This document shows, piece after piece, positions 8,046 through 15,874 of a stretch of 64,000 nt of DNA. Origin of the DNA: Williamsia faeni (GTDB taxonomy: Bacteria > Actinomycetota > Actinomycetes > Mycobacteriales > Mycobacteriaceae); contig QJJF01000008.1 of NCBI GenBank assembly GCA_003202005.1, positions 167,609 through 231,608 of the forward strand, read 5' to 3'. The position numbers were made by a program, and so were the translations under genes. Below the pieces are notes generated by a model. The model searched no databases. It was not told where the DNA came from and was given only the letters and a program-made list of their open reading frames with translations. Within the stretch, counting starts at the first letter, position 1. Every line of letters starts with the position of its first letter.

Positions 8046-9761
8046 TCAGCCAGCTGCCACGTCTGCGGCGGCGTGCTGCTCTACCTCCGCCACGTGCTGG
8101 GCGGCGATGTATCCGAACACCATCGATGGACCGATGGTCGCTCCGGCGCCGGCATACTCGTTACCCATCACAGACGCGGACGTGTTGCCGGTGGCATACA
8201 GACCTGTGATGGCAGTGCCGTCTTCCCTGAGCACCCGGCTGTCCGCGTCACAGACCAGACCGCCCTTGGTACCCAAATCTCCTGCTTCACAACGAATTGC
8301 ATAGAACGGACCCTTCACGATCTCGTCGAGGTTCGGGTTCTTCATCGTCGGATCGCCGTAGTACCGGTCGTACGCGCTGTCACCTCGGCCGAAGTCTTCG
8401 TCCTTGCCCGTGCGCGCGAAGCCGTTGAACCGTTCGATGGTCTTCGCCAATTCCTTCGCCGGAATCCCCACTGCCTGAGCCAGTTCCGCCAGTGTGTCGG
8501 CCTTGTGCACAACACCGGAGTCATAGAAGCCCTGGGGGAATGGAACATTCGGGAGAACCTGTGCAAACGGGTACCGGTTCTTGGCCTTGGTGTCCATGAT
8601 GAACCAGGCCGGCACGTGGCCACCTTCGAGCTGATCGTGGACGAAGTTCACGTACGGTGCCGATTCATTGGTGAATCGGCGACCCGCACTGTTGACGATG
8701 ACCGACGCCGGGATGCAACGCTCGGACACCAGCGGGATGACCGCGCCCATGGGGTGGAAGACCGACGGCATCCACCAGGCATCATCCATCAGGTCGACGG
8801 CCGCACCGAGACGCTGGCCGGCAACGATGCCATCTCCCACGTTCTCCCTGGCCCCTGCACTGATGTCCGGAACACCCTTCTCCGGAAGATATTTCGCGCG
8901 CATCTCCTTGTTGTGATCGAACCCACCGGTCGCCAGGAGCACACCTTTGCGCGCCCCGATGCGAACGGTCTTGCCGTCACGCTCGGCCACCACACCGATG
9001 ACAGTGCCGCGGTCGTCGGTGATCAGGTCGGTCATGGAGGTCTTGAGCCACAACGGGACACCGGCGTCCTTGAGCACCATCCGCATCCGGGCGACCAACG
9101 CGCGGCCACCGGTTGCCATATGCCGACGACGGATCACGTTGGACGAGACGCGCCAAGCGGCGACCAGCGATGCCTTGCGTCCCTTCCAGGTGCGCTTGAC
9201 CATGGCCAGATCGTGATAGTCCTTCGAGGTCACCCACAGGCCCAGCGGACCCTTCATGCTGTTGGGGCGCTGGTGCTTCTCGTCCTCTTTCAGCGCCCGG
9301 GTGTCGAACGGTTTGCACTCGATGGTGCGTCCCAGCGGGCGCCCACCTTCGAGCTCGGGATGGTAGTCGGAGTAGCCCTTGACCCAGTACATCTTCATGT
9401 GTGGGCTCTTGTCGAGCAGTTCCATCAGCTCGGGGCCGTTGTCGACGTAGGCGTCCAGACGGTCCGCGGGCACTTTGCCCTCGGTGATGATGTCGAGATA
9501 CCTGCGAACTGAACTGCGGCTGTCGACAACACCTTTCGCGCGCAACGTCGGCGCATTGGGGATCCAGATCCCACCACCGGAGATCGCTGTGGAACCACCA
9601 TAGGTGGCACCCTTGTCGATGATGAGGGTGTCGAGATCGTGGTGCGCCGCTGTGATGCCGGCAGCCATACCTCCGCCGCCGCTGCCGACGATGAGAAAGT
9701 CGACCACATGGTCGAAATCGCCTGCTGTGTTGCGGTTGTCCGTCATCCGGTTGTCCGTCAT
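8046..9761 (-). CDS. kstD: FAD-binding 3-ketosteroid dehydrogenase-like protein (KstD3 type)
   Basis: A 571-residue FAD-dependent dehydrogenase of the fumarate reductase/KstD superfamily. It has the N-terminal FAD motif FLIVGSGGGGMAAGITAA, the GGSTAISGGGIWIPNAP segment and a C-terminal GLYATGNTSAS followed by EYAGAGATIGPSMVFGY. Its length is closer to the longer KstD3 proteins than to KstD1. The N-terminus contains an exact duplication of MTDNR. The ATG overlaps the stop of the upstream hydrolase (ATGA), so the two are translationally coupled. Delta4-dehydrogenases of the same superfamily cannot be excluded. Confidence 0.82.
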   Translation of the reverse strand: MTDNRMTDNRNTAGDFDHVVDFLIVGSGGGGMAAGITAAHHDLDTLIIDKGATYGGSTAISGGGIWIPNAPTLRAKGVVDSRSSVRRYLDIITEGKVPADRLDAYVDNGPELMELLDKSPHMKMYWVKGYSDYHPELEGGRPLGRTIECKPFDTRALKEDEKHQRPNSMKGPLGLWVTSKDYHDLAMVKRTWKGRKASLVAAWRVSSNVIRRRHMATGGRALVARMRMVLKDAGVPLWLKTSMTDLITDDRGTVIGVVAERDGKTVRIGARKGVLLATGGFDHNKEMRAKYLPEKGVPDISAGARENVGDGIVAGQRLGAAVDLMDDAWWMPSVFHPMGAVIPLVSERCIPASVIVNSAGRRFTNESAPYVNFVHDQLEGGHVPAWFIMDTKAKNRYPFAQVLPNVPFPQGFYDSGVVHKADTLAELAQAVGIPAKELAKTIERFNGFARTGKDEDFGRGDSAYDRYYGDPTMKNPNLDEIVKGPFYAIRCEAGDLGTKGGLVCDADSRVLREDGTAITGLYATGNTSASVMGNEYAGAGATIGPSMVFGYIAAQHVAEVEQHAAADVAAG

Positions 9762-10633
9762 CGTTGGGTCCTGTCTGTACGGGTGAGAAATGCCAGCACT
9801 GCACAGAGCCAGGCCTCACGGGCCTCGATCATCGTCCAGTGCCCGCACTTGGGGAATACGTGAAGTTCTGCGTTCGGAATGTCGCGCATCGGCAGCACCG
9901 CCATGTCGACCGGGCTGACCCGATCGTCCCGACCCCAGGTGAGCAATGTCGGGGCGGTGATCTTGCCCAGCCGGGCCCAGTACGGCGGCACGTCGGATGC
10001 GGCAGCGGCAGCCATGCTCGCTGCAAATGCCTTACTGCTGTACATCCGTCGCGCGATTTCGAGTGTGGTCGGTTCGGTTGCGAGAGCCCAGCGTTCTTCG
10101 ATCAGCTCCGGTGTCACCAGGGCCTGGTCATGGACCATTGACAGCAGCCACCGGATCAGACGCTCTCGTGTGGGGTCGTCGGTGAACTCCATCAGCAGTT
10201 TGATGCCCTCGCTGGGGCCCGATGAGAAAATGCTCTTTCCCATTCCGCCGATCGTGACGAGTTTGCCGACGCGCTCGGGTTCATCGATCGCGACCTTGGT
10301 GGCGACGATGCCACCCATTGAGTTGCCGATCATGTCGACCGCACCGAGCCCGAGACCATCGAGAAAGTGACCAACTGCCGACTGCGCCATCACCATCGGA
10401 TGTCCCTCGGCCGGGTCACTGACACCGAAGCCCGGGAATTCGAGTACCAGGCAACGGAAATGCGCAGCGAGATCGGCGAGCACACCGCGGTAGTTGCGCC
10501 ATCCCGTGACACCCGGACCAGATCCGTGGAGCAGCAACAGCGGAGGACCTTCTCCGGTCTCGTGATACCGCAGTACCCCGAGACTCGTCTCCAATTCCCT
10601 TTGGGTGCGCTCGTAGCTCACGTCTGTGGTCAT
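9758..10633 (-). CDS. hsaD: HsaD-like meta-cleavage product hydrolase
   Basis: Alpha/beta hydrolase of the C-C bond (MCP) hydrolase family; HsaD hydrolyses the ring-cleavage product 4,9-DSHA. Catalytic signatures are complete: oxyanion region LLLHGSGPGVTGW, nucleophile elbow IGNSMGG, acid in WGRDDRVSP and histidine in KCGHWTMIEA. Length 291 residues is normal. It is the first gene of the minus-strand operon (hydrolase, KstD-like, HsaA-like, HsaC-like) and shares its promoter region with the divergent flavin reductase gene, where two copies of the putative IclR operator lie. Confidence 0.88.
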   Translation of the reverse strand: MTTDVSYERTQRELETSLGVLRYHETGEGPPLLLLHGSGPGVTGWRNYRGVLADLAAHFRCLVLEFPGFGVSDPAEGHPMVMAQSAVGHFLDGLGLGAVDMIGNSMGGIVATKVAIDEPERVGKLVTIGGMGKSIFSSGPSEGIKLLMEFTDDPTRERLIRWLLSMVHDQALVTPELIEERWALATEPTTLEIARRMYSSKAFAASMAAAAASDVPPYWARLGKITAPTLLTWGRDDRVSPVDMAVLPMRDIPNAELHVFPKCGHWTMIEAREAWLCAVLAFLTRTDRTQR

Positions 10634-10675
10634 GCGGGAGAGGTTGCCAGCACGTAACGCCGCTCACAGCGATCG

Positions 10676-10690
10676 TCCCGTTGAGCGAGA
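10676..10690. promoter_or_regulatory. Putative IclR operator, copy A
   Basis: TCCCGTTGAGCGAGA matches 13 of 15 positions of the perfect palindrome TCCCGCTGAGCGGGA found at 12333. It lies 43 bp upstream of the HsaD-like start in the divergent promoter. Confidence 0.5.
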
Positions 10691-10725
10691 TCGAGAGTGC
10701 CTGCGAACTGACCGTTATCGACATC

Positions 10726-10740
10726 TTCCACTCAGCGAGA
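10726..10740. promoter_or_regulatory. Putative IclR operator, copy B (weak)
   Basis: TTCCACTCAGCGAGA matches 11 of 15 positions of the palindrome at 12333. It sits about 90 bp upstream of the flavin reductase start, 50 bp from copy A. Weaker than the other copies. Confidence 0.35.
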
Positions 10741-10831
10741 CCACCTTGGGACGTGCTGCGGCCCGGCCATACGCTCGCAGCGTCATTGGAGTCGAATCCT
10801 TGACCACAGAACGGAATCGGAGGTGGATCTG

Positions 10832-11335
10832 ATGTCGATCGAAACGATGTCACAGGCCGAGATGCGCAGAGCTATGGGCCAGTTCGCAAGTGGTGTGACC
10901 GTGGTGACGGGCATGGACGACGCGGGACCGATCGGATTCGCGTGCCAGTCGTTCGCATCGGTGTCGCTCGAACCGCCGCTGATCCTCTTCTGCGCCGACC
11001 ACCGTGGTCGGTCCTGGCCACGAATCCGCGGCACCGGGAGGTTCAGTATCAATGTGTTGCACGAGGATCAGACCGACTTGTGCGCACGATTCGGGGGAAG
11101 CGCCGGCCTCAAGTTCGACGGACTCGAGTGGGACATGTCCAAGTGGACGACACCAGCTCTGCCCGACGTGCTGATGCGGGTGCACGCCGAGGTCCACGAT
11201 GTGCACACCGCCGGCGATCACGACGTGGTGATCGGCCGGGTCCTCGAACTCGAGTCGGTGACCGAAGAACGTCCCCTGATCTTCTTCCGGGGCAAGTTCG
11301 GAATCGAGGCGCCCTCGACACCGCTCCGTACATAG
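10832..11335 (+). CDS. hsaB: HsaB-like flavin reductase
   Basis: A 167-residue flavin reductase-like protein of the HsaB/HpaC type, which supplies reduced flavin to two-component hydroxylases such as the HsaA proteins encoded here. Typical segments: MGQFASGVTVVTG, GFACQSFASVSLEPPLILFC and FSINVLHEDQ. The ATG at 10832 is preceded by GGAGG at 8 nt; a GTG at 10823 is in frame but lies on the ribosome site. It is divergent from the HsaD-led operon and convergent with the IclR gene. Confidence 0.88.
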   Translation: MSIETMSQAEMRRAMGQFASGVTVVTGMDDAGPIGFACQSFASVSLEPPLILFCADHRGRSWPRIRGTGRFSINVLHEDQTDLCARFGGSAGLKFDGLEWDMSKWTTPALPDVLMRVHAEVHDVHTAGDHDVVIGRVLELESVTEERPLIFFRGKFGIEAPSTPLRT

Positions 11336-11363
11336 CTCTCGCCGGCTCCGAGACCTTGGGGCA

Positions 11364-12257
11364 TTACACCCATTGCCCCGACTCGACGGCCAACAGCCGA
11401 TCGAGCGCCTCGGAGGACCAGGTCTTCTCCGGCACGGCCACGGTTTTGCGACTTCGCCGCGGGGTCTCGGCTTCTGGGTAAAGCGTCCTCGTCGCTTCCC
11501 GGGCAGCGTGAACGACCAGTGGCGCAACCCTCTTGAGCTGTGAGGTACGAGAATCACCGCACAGCGAGATTGCGGCAACGGGACCGTCGAAACTGCGGAC
11601 CGCGACTCCGACACACGAGACGTCCCGCACCGACTCTCCATGTTCGAGCGCGAGACCATTGCGCTGGCGGATGCGATTGAGTTCCTGATGCAACGTCGGC
11701 AGATCGGTGATGGTGGACTCGGTGACCTGATTCAAGCGGTGCGGGTAGAGCGAATCGACCTTCTCCGGATCCATCCAGGCCAGCATCGCTTTGCCACCGG
11801 CGGTGGAGTAGGCCGGAGCACGGCCACCGACCCGTGAGGGCAGCCGCGAGGCAAAACGTCCACCAACCTTGTCCAGGTAGACACTCTCGCTCCCGTCGAG
11901 CACAGACAGGTGCACCACCATTCCGGTTTGCATGTGCAGCTCGTGCAGCAGAGGTGCAGTCGCTTCCCGAATCTGGGCGTGACCACCGTCGCCACCGCCG
12001 AGTCCGATTGCCCGCCGTCCCAGGCCGTAGCCGAACGAGGCGTGTTCCGCCCAGTTCAAACGGACCAGCTGATCCAGGATGCGGTGGACCGTGGAACGCG
12101 GCAGCTGCGTACGACCGGCGACCTCCTCGAGAGTCAGTCGAGTCTTCGGGCCGTCAAACGCGTCAAGGATGAGCGTCATGCGCTCCACCATCGACGGCGG
12201 CAGGTCTCGCCGCGAAGCTCCCACCGGAGCTGTGGAACCAGAATCAACGACAGTCAT
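11364..12257 (-). CDS. IclR-family transcriptional regulator
   Basis: A 297-residue regulator with the N-terminal winged helix (LTLEEVAGRTQLPRSTVHRI) and the C-terminal IclR effector domain (GKAMLAWMDPEK..., ending near VAAISLCGDSRTS and a variable tail). Start at 12257 is chosen because GGAGG lies 4 nt upstream. It is divergent from the SnoaL-like operon at 12420 and next to the HsaB/HsaD divergent pair. Four related palindromes in these promoters make it the likely local regulator; whether it activates or represses is not visible. Confidence 0.88.
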   Translation of the reverse strand: MTVVDSGSTAPVGASRRDLPPSMVERMTLILDAFDGPKTRLTLEEVAGRTQLPRSTVHRILDQLVRLNWAEHASFGYGLGRRAIGLGGGDGGHAQIREATAPLLHELHMQTGMVVHLSVLDGSESVYLDKVGGRFASRLPSRVGGRAPAYSTAGGKAMLAWMDPEKVDSLYPHRLNQVTESTITDLPTLHQELNRIRQRNGLALEHGESVRDVSCVGVAVRSFDGPVAAISLCGDSRTSQLKRVAPLVVHAAREATRTLYPEAETPRRSRKTVAVPEKTWSSEALDRLLAVESGQWV

Positions 12258-12297
12258 GGAGCCTCCAAACAACCTGGTCACCCTCGCGCCCAGGAAC

Positions 12298-12315
12298 AAA
12301 ACTGAAATGAATTCC
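12298..12315. promoter_or_regulatory. AACTrrAATsAATwCC motif, copy 1, with possible -10
   Basis: AAAACTGAAATGAATTCC resembles AAACTAGAATCAATACC at 13005-13021. It is followed by TATTAT (12316-12321), a plausible -10, so this may be the core promoter of the 12420 operon or a second regulator site. The IclR-type palindrome starts 12 bp after the -10. Confidence 0.35.
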
Positions 12316-12332
12316 TATTATGGTAGCACCGG

Positions 12333-12347
12333 TCCCGCTGAGCGGGA
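12333..12347. promoter_or_regulatory. Putative IclR operator, copy C (perfect palindrome)
   Basis: TCCCGCTGAGCGGGA is a perfect 7-1-7 inverted repeat in the IclR/SnoaL divergent promoter, 73 bp before the start at 12420 and 76 bp before the regulator start at 12257. It is the best copy of the set at 10676, 10726 and 12960. Confidence 0.6.
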
Positions 12348-12419
12348 AGAGGGCACACAACCTCCACGGGACGAAGTCCCCTGGAACCAGCTGTTCACTC
12401 ACGAGAAGGATGTGACGAC

Positions 12420-12908
12420 ATGAACGACCTGACACCCGACACAGAAGCCCTGGTCCGATCCCTGGCCCAACGGGTCGCTTTGCTGGAGGACAAACTCGCC
12501 ATCACAGAACTGATGACCGCCTACGGGCCCGCCATCGACAGCGGATCAGCCGAGGCCGTCGCCCGCCTGTGGACCGAGGACGGTGTCTACGACGTCGACA
12601 CCGGCGTCATGCGTGGGCACGCCGAGATCACGGCAATGGTCCGATCACAGGCCCACCAGTCCTGGATCGAGGGTGGTTGTGGACACGTCCTGGAACCGGG
12701 GCACACGCGTGTCGACGGCACTACAGCGGTCTCGACGTGCAAGTCACAGTTGATCATTCGGGACGGCGACTCGTTCAAGGTCCACCGGGTCACGGCAACC
12801 CGATGGAACCTGGAAAAAATCGACGGCCAGTGGAAGGTGACAGTGCGGACCAGTCGCGTTCTCGACGGTCGCGCCGAGGCCCGCGATCTCCTGGCCGCGG
12901 GCCTCTGA
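12420..12908 (+). CDS. SnoaL-like (NTF2-fold) protein
   Basis: A 162-residue protein of the SnoaL-like/NTF2 superfamily. Typical segments are LEDKLAITELMTAYGPAID near residue 22, LWTEDGVYDVDTG and the C-terminal WNLEKIDGQWKVTVRTSRVLDG. Such small cone-shaped proteins act as dehydratases, isomerases or hydrolases on polyketides and steroids. It is the first gene of the IclR-linked operon, upstream of an SDR, a BaiE-like protein and an OYE reductase. A dehydratase or isomerase role on a steroid fits the context, but no catalytic set can be assigned from sequence alone. Confidence 0.8.
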   Translation: MNDLTPDTEALVRSLAQRVALLEDKLAITELMTAYGPAIDSGSAEAVARLWTEDGVYDVDTGVMRGHAEITAMVRSQAHQSWIEGGCGHVLEPGHTRVDGTTAVSTCKSQLIIRDGDSFKVHRVTATRWNLEKIDGQWKVTVRTSRVLDGRAEARDLLAAGL

Positions 12909-12959
12909 GCATCTGATCCTCCCGCACAGGAGCCGACCCGACGTGGCGGTTGCCATCGA

Positions 12960-12974
12960 TCCCGCTGAGCAAGA
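12960..12974. promoter_or_regulatory. Putative IclR operator, copy D
   Basis: TCCCGCTGAGCAAGA matches the palindrome at 12333 in 13 of 15 positions and lies 83 bp before the SDR start at 13057. It implies that the SDR, BaiE-like and OYE genes have a second regulated promoter. Confidence 0.5.
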
Positions 12975-13004
12975 CTCCATGCGCCCAAACCTCGTCCAGG
13001 GCAG

Positions 13005-13021
13005 AAACTAGAATCAATACC
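13005..13021. promoter_or_regulatory. AACTrrAATsAATwCC motif, copy 2
   Basis: AAACTAGAATCAATACC, followed by AGTTTTT, forms AAACT...AGTTT as an inverted repeat about 36 bp before the SDR start. It resembles the motif at 12298-12315, so the two promoters probably share a control or promoter element. Confidence 0.35.
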
Positions 13022-13056
13022 AGTTTTTACGGAAGCAATCCGAAGAGGAGTTCAAC

Positions 13057-13989
13057 ATGGTGGAAACACTCGACCTGTCCGGCCGCACCGCGGTCGTCAC
13101 CGGAGCGGGCGCTGGTCTCGGGCGTGCAGAAGCTCTCGCGCTCGCCGAGGCCGGTGCCGCTGTTGTCGTCAATGACATGGGCGAGAACGCACACGTCGTG
13201 GCAGAAGAGATCACGGCCGCCGGAGGCCGCGCGGTCGCACTGACCGGAGATGTCTCCGACTGGTCGCTCGGTGGGCGTCTCGTGGACCAGGCGGTCACCG
13301 CGTTCGGATCGTTCGACATCCTGGTGAACAACGCCGGCATCGTCCGCGACAAGATGATCTTCAATTTGTCCGAATCCGACTGGGACGACGTGATCCGCGT
13401 GCACCTCAAAGGACACGCCGCCACCTCGCGTGCGGCGGCGGTCCACTGGCGTGCGGCCGGCAAGGCTGCCGGTGGCCCGGTGTTCGGACGTGTCATCAAC
13501 ACCTCGTCGGAGGCATTCCTGTTCGGTGCAGCCGGTCAACCCAACTACTCGGCCGCCAAGGCCGGCATCACCGCGCTGACACTTTCCACGGCACAAGGGC
13601 TGTCCCGCTACGGAATCCGCGCCAATGCCATCTGCCCGCGGGCACGTACCGCGATGACCGCTGATGCCTTCGGTGAAAACACCGGCACCGCCGAGCTCGA
13701 TCCACTTGCCCCCGAACGCGTCGCTACGCTGGTCCGGTACCTCGCGTCTCCGGCATCCGACGAGATCAACGGACAGGTGTTCGTCGTGTACGGCAAGATG
13801 GTCGCCTTGATGGCAGCTCCCAAGGTGGAGAACCGTTTCGACGCGGCGGGCTCGGCGTTCTCCGTGGAAGAACTCGATGATCAACTCACGCCGTACTTTT
13901 CCGGCCGAGGACAATACGAGACGTATGCCGCCTACGACGTCGCCGCACTGGAGAAGGCTGCATTGGCGACCGAGCCGGCGAGCGTCTGA
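13057..13989 (+). CDS. Short-chain dehydrogenase, hydroxyacyl-CoA/17beta-HSD4-like
   Basis: A 310-residue SDR with the cofactor motif VVTGAGAGLGRAEAL, NNAGIVRDKMIFN, and the catalytic Ser and YxxxK in INTSSEAF...PNYSAAKAG. The NNAGIVRDK wording and extended C-terminus resemble the dehydrogenase domain of the peroxisomal multifunctional enzyme type 2 (17beta-HSD4). A 3-hydroxyacyl-CoA or hydroxysteroid substrate is therefore likely. The ribosome site GAGGAG precedes the ATG. It is followed after 13 bp by the BaiE-like gene, in the same operon. Confidence 0.85.
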   Translation: MVETLDLSGRTAVVTGAGAGLGRAEALALAEAGAAVVVNDMGENAHVVAEEITAAGGRAVALTGDVSDWSLGGRLVDQAVTAFGSFDILVNNAGIVRDKMIFNLSESDWDDVIRVHLKGHAATSRAAAVHWRAAGKAAGGPVFGRVINTSSEAFLFGAAGQPNYSAAKAGITALTLSTAQGLSRYGIRANAICPRARTAMTADAFGENTGTAELDPLAPERVATLVRYLASPASDEINGQVFVVYGKMVALMAAPKVENRFDAAGSAFSVEELDDQLTPYFSGRGQYETYAAYDVAALEKAALATEPASV

Positions 13990-14002
13990 GGTCGAGACCG
14001 CA

Positions 14003-14527
14003 ATGTCGCAGGCTCCTCCCCCACACTCTCTGTCGGCCGCCGACGCTGTTCTGGCCATCGAAGAGATCAAACGCGTCTTCGCGGCGCGGCTCCGCTGTAT
14101 GGACACGAAACAGTGGCACGAGTACGCCCCGCTCCACACCGACGACGTGGTGAGCGAAACATGGGGTGGACTACCCGAAGACAAGCAACCCCGGACGGGC
14201 GACACCGCGAACCGGGTCGTCGGTAAGAAGAAGCTGGCCGAGGCGATCCGGGCACTCCTCGACGGACCTGTCTGCGTCACGACTGCCCATCACGGGCACA
14301 CCCCGGAGATCGAGCTGACCTCCGACACCACCGCGCGGGGCATCTGGGCGATGGAAGACATGCTGTGGTGGCGAGACGGTGATGAGGAACTTCACCTTCA
14401 CGGGTACGGGCATTATCACGAGGAATACCGCAAGGAAGACGGACGCTGGCTGATCAGCTATCGGAAACTCACCCGATTGAGGGTCGATTCATCACCTGGA
14501 TTCTTCCGCTTCATGAAAGCACTGTGA
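14003..14527 (+). CDS. BaiE-like SnoaL-fold steroid dehydratase
   Basis: A 174-residue SnoaL-fold protein that resembles BaiE, the bile acid 7alpha-dehydratase of gut clostridia. Compared with BaiE, the stretches RCMDTKQW (BaiE RCLDGKMW), HHGHTPEIELTSDTTARGIW and AMEDMLWW line up, followed by a KEDGRWLISYRKLTRLRV tail. The Asp, His and Asp positions used by BaiE appear conserved here, but its N-terminal Tyr seems to be Arg. That points to a related dehydration with altered chemistry. Start at 14003 follows the SDR stop by 13 bp. The reaction is inferred; the recalled BaiE sequence should be checked by alignment. Confidence 0.7.
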   Translation: MSQAPPPHSLSAADAVLAIEEIKRVFAARLRCMDTKQWHEYAPLHTDDVVSETWGGLPEDKQPRTGDTANRVVGKKKLAEAIRALLDGPVCVTTAHHGHTPEIELTSDTTARGIWAMEDMLWWRDGDEELHLHGYGHYHEEYRKEDGRWLISYRKLTRLRVDSSPGFFRFMKAL

Positions 14528-14531
14528 ATAC

Positions 14532-15674
14532 ATGAACGACCATCACTCCGCGATCTTCGAGCCGCTGACAATCCGCTCCCTCGAACTCGCGAACCGGATC
14601 GTGATGTCGCCGATGACCCGATCATCTTCGCCCGCAGGGATTCCCGGGCCGGACGTCGCCCGGTATTACACCCGCCGGGCACAAGGTGGCACCGGGCTGG
14701 TCGTGACCGAGGGCGTTGCCATCGATCACCCGTCCGCCGTGGACAACGCCCGTGTGCCGCGTCTGTACGGCGACGATGCCCTGGCCGGTTGGCACGCCGT
14801 GGTCGACGAGGTGCACGCTGCCGGTGGCAAGATCATCCCGCAGCTCTGGCACGTCGGGCCGCTCTGGGGCGCGATGGGCAAAGTGGACCCCGCGATCAAG
14901 CCGATGCGTCCTTCCGGACTATGGGGCCCAGTCGGTACGACGTCCTACTCGAACGAATACATCACGCGCGCAACGCAGTCGACCGCGCCGATGTCCGAGG
15001 AAGACATCGCTGATGTTATCGCCGCCTATGTTCAAGCTGCGCGCCACGCCGTCGCGGCCGGCTTCGACGGTATCGCGTTGCACGGCGGTCACGGCTACCT
15101 CCTCGACTCGTTCGTGTGGCATGGCACCAACACCCGCGACGACGCATGGGGCGGAGACCTGTTGGCCCGCACCCGCTTCCCCGTCGAGGTCGTCACAGCG
15201 ATCCGGGCAGCCATCGGCGACGATCTTCCGATCTTCTACCGGTTCTCGCAGCACAAGCAGCAGGATTACACAGCACGTATCGCCGAGACCCCGGACGAAC
15301 TCGGCATTGTCCTCGGGGCGCTCGCCAATGCTGGTGTCGACGTGTTCGACGCCAGCAACCGCCGTTTCGATTCACCCGCCTTCGACGGCAGTGATCTGTC
15401 GCTTGCGGGTTGGGCCAAAAGGCTCACCGGTGCCCACTCGATGGCTGTCGGCAGCGTGGGACTCGGAAAATCACTGCGCGACAGTCGTATAGACGGTGCC
15501 GCCCCGGTGGTCGACAACATCGGCGACGTGGAAGGGCGGATCATCTCCGGCGAGTTCGACCTCATCGCCATCGGACGACTGCACCTCGCGGACTCCGCGC
15601 TGGCGACCACTCTGCGCTCGGGTGCGGCGCTGACACCGTTCAATCGTTCAGTTCACGAAGCCAGTCTGCGCTGA
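14532..15674 (+). CDS. Old yellow enzyme-type NADH:flavin oxidoreductase
   Basis: A 380-residue FMN-dependent TIM-barrel enzyme of the OYE family. Typical segments: FEPLTIRSLELANRIVMSPM, IIPQLWHVGP, GFDGIALHGGHGYLLDSF and IAIGRLHLADSALATTLRSG. It is a single-domain form without the iron-sulfur and NAD(P)H domains of BaiCD/BaiH. OYE proteins reduce activated C=C bonds, so it could saturate the double bond left by the neighbouring BaiE-like dehydratase. It starts 4 bp after the BaiE-like stop and ends at a hairpin terminator 10 bp downstream, so it closes the operon. Confidence 0.88.
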   Translation: MNDHHSAIFEPLTIRSLELANRIVMSPMTRSSSPAGIPGPDVARYYTRRAQGGTGLVVTEGVAIDHPSAVDNARVPRLYGDDALAGWHAVVDEVHAAGGKIIPQLWHVGPLWGAMGKVDPAIKPMRPSGLWGPVGTTSYSNEYITRATQSTAPMSEEDIADVIAAYVQAARHAVAAGFDGIALHGGHGYLLDSFVWHGTNTRDDAWGGDLLARTRFPVEVVTAIRAAIGDDLPIFYRFSQHKQQDYTARIAETPDELGIVLGALANAGVDVFDASNRRFDSPAFDGSDLSLAGWAKRLTGAHSMAVGSVGLGKSLRDSRIDGAAPVVDNIGDVEGRIISGEFDLIAIGRLHLADSALATTLRSGAALTPFNRSVHEASLR

Positions 15675-15683
15675 CCAAAGCTT

Positions 15684-15720
15684 CGCGCCGATCCCGTGTC
15701 AACTCCCCGGGATCGGCGCG
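15684..15720 (+). terminator. Hairpin terminator after the OYE gene
   Basis: CGCGCCGATCCCG (15684-15696) pairs perfectly with CGGGATCGGCGCG (15708-15720) around an 11-nt loop, just after the OYE stop. There is no U-tract, as is common in high-GC actinobacteria. Confidence 0.8.
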
Positions 15721-15874
15721 ATCCCCAATGAATTGATCAGTTCGCCGCTGCTGCGGTACCTGCCCGGCATCCGGTCTCGCCTACCAGGAATCGAGACCAC
15801 CTACAACGGACGTCGAAAGCACGCCGTAACGGCAACCGGCCGGCAGTAGAAGGGATTGCGCTCAAGCCGAGGGG

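Noticed and set aside
7971..9512. Long plus-strand reading frame (513 codons) opposite the KstD-like gene
   Set aside because: It lies antisense to a secure FAD enzyme, has no domain, and is explained by high GC at third codon positions.
13027..14280. Long minus-strand frame opposite the SDR and BaiE-like genes
   Set aside because: Antisense shadow of two recognised genes in an operon; no domain or ribosome site.
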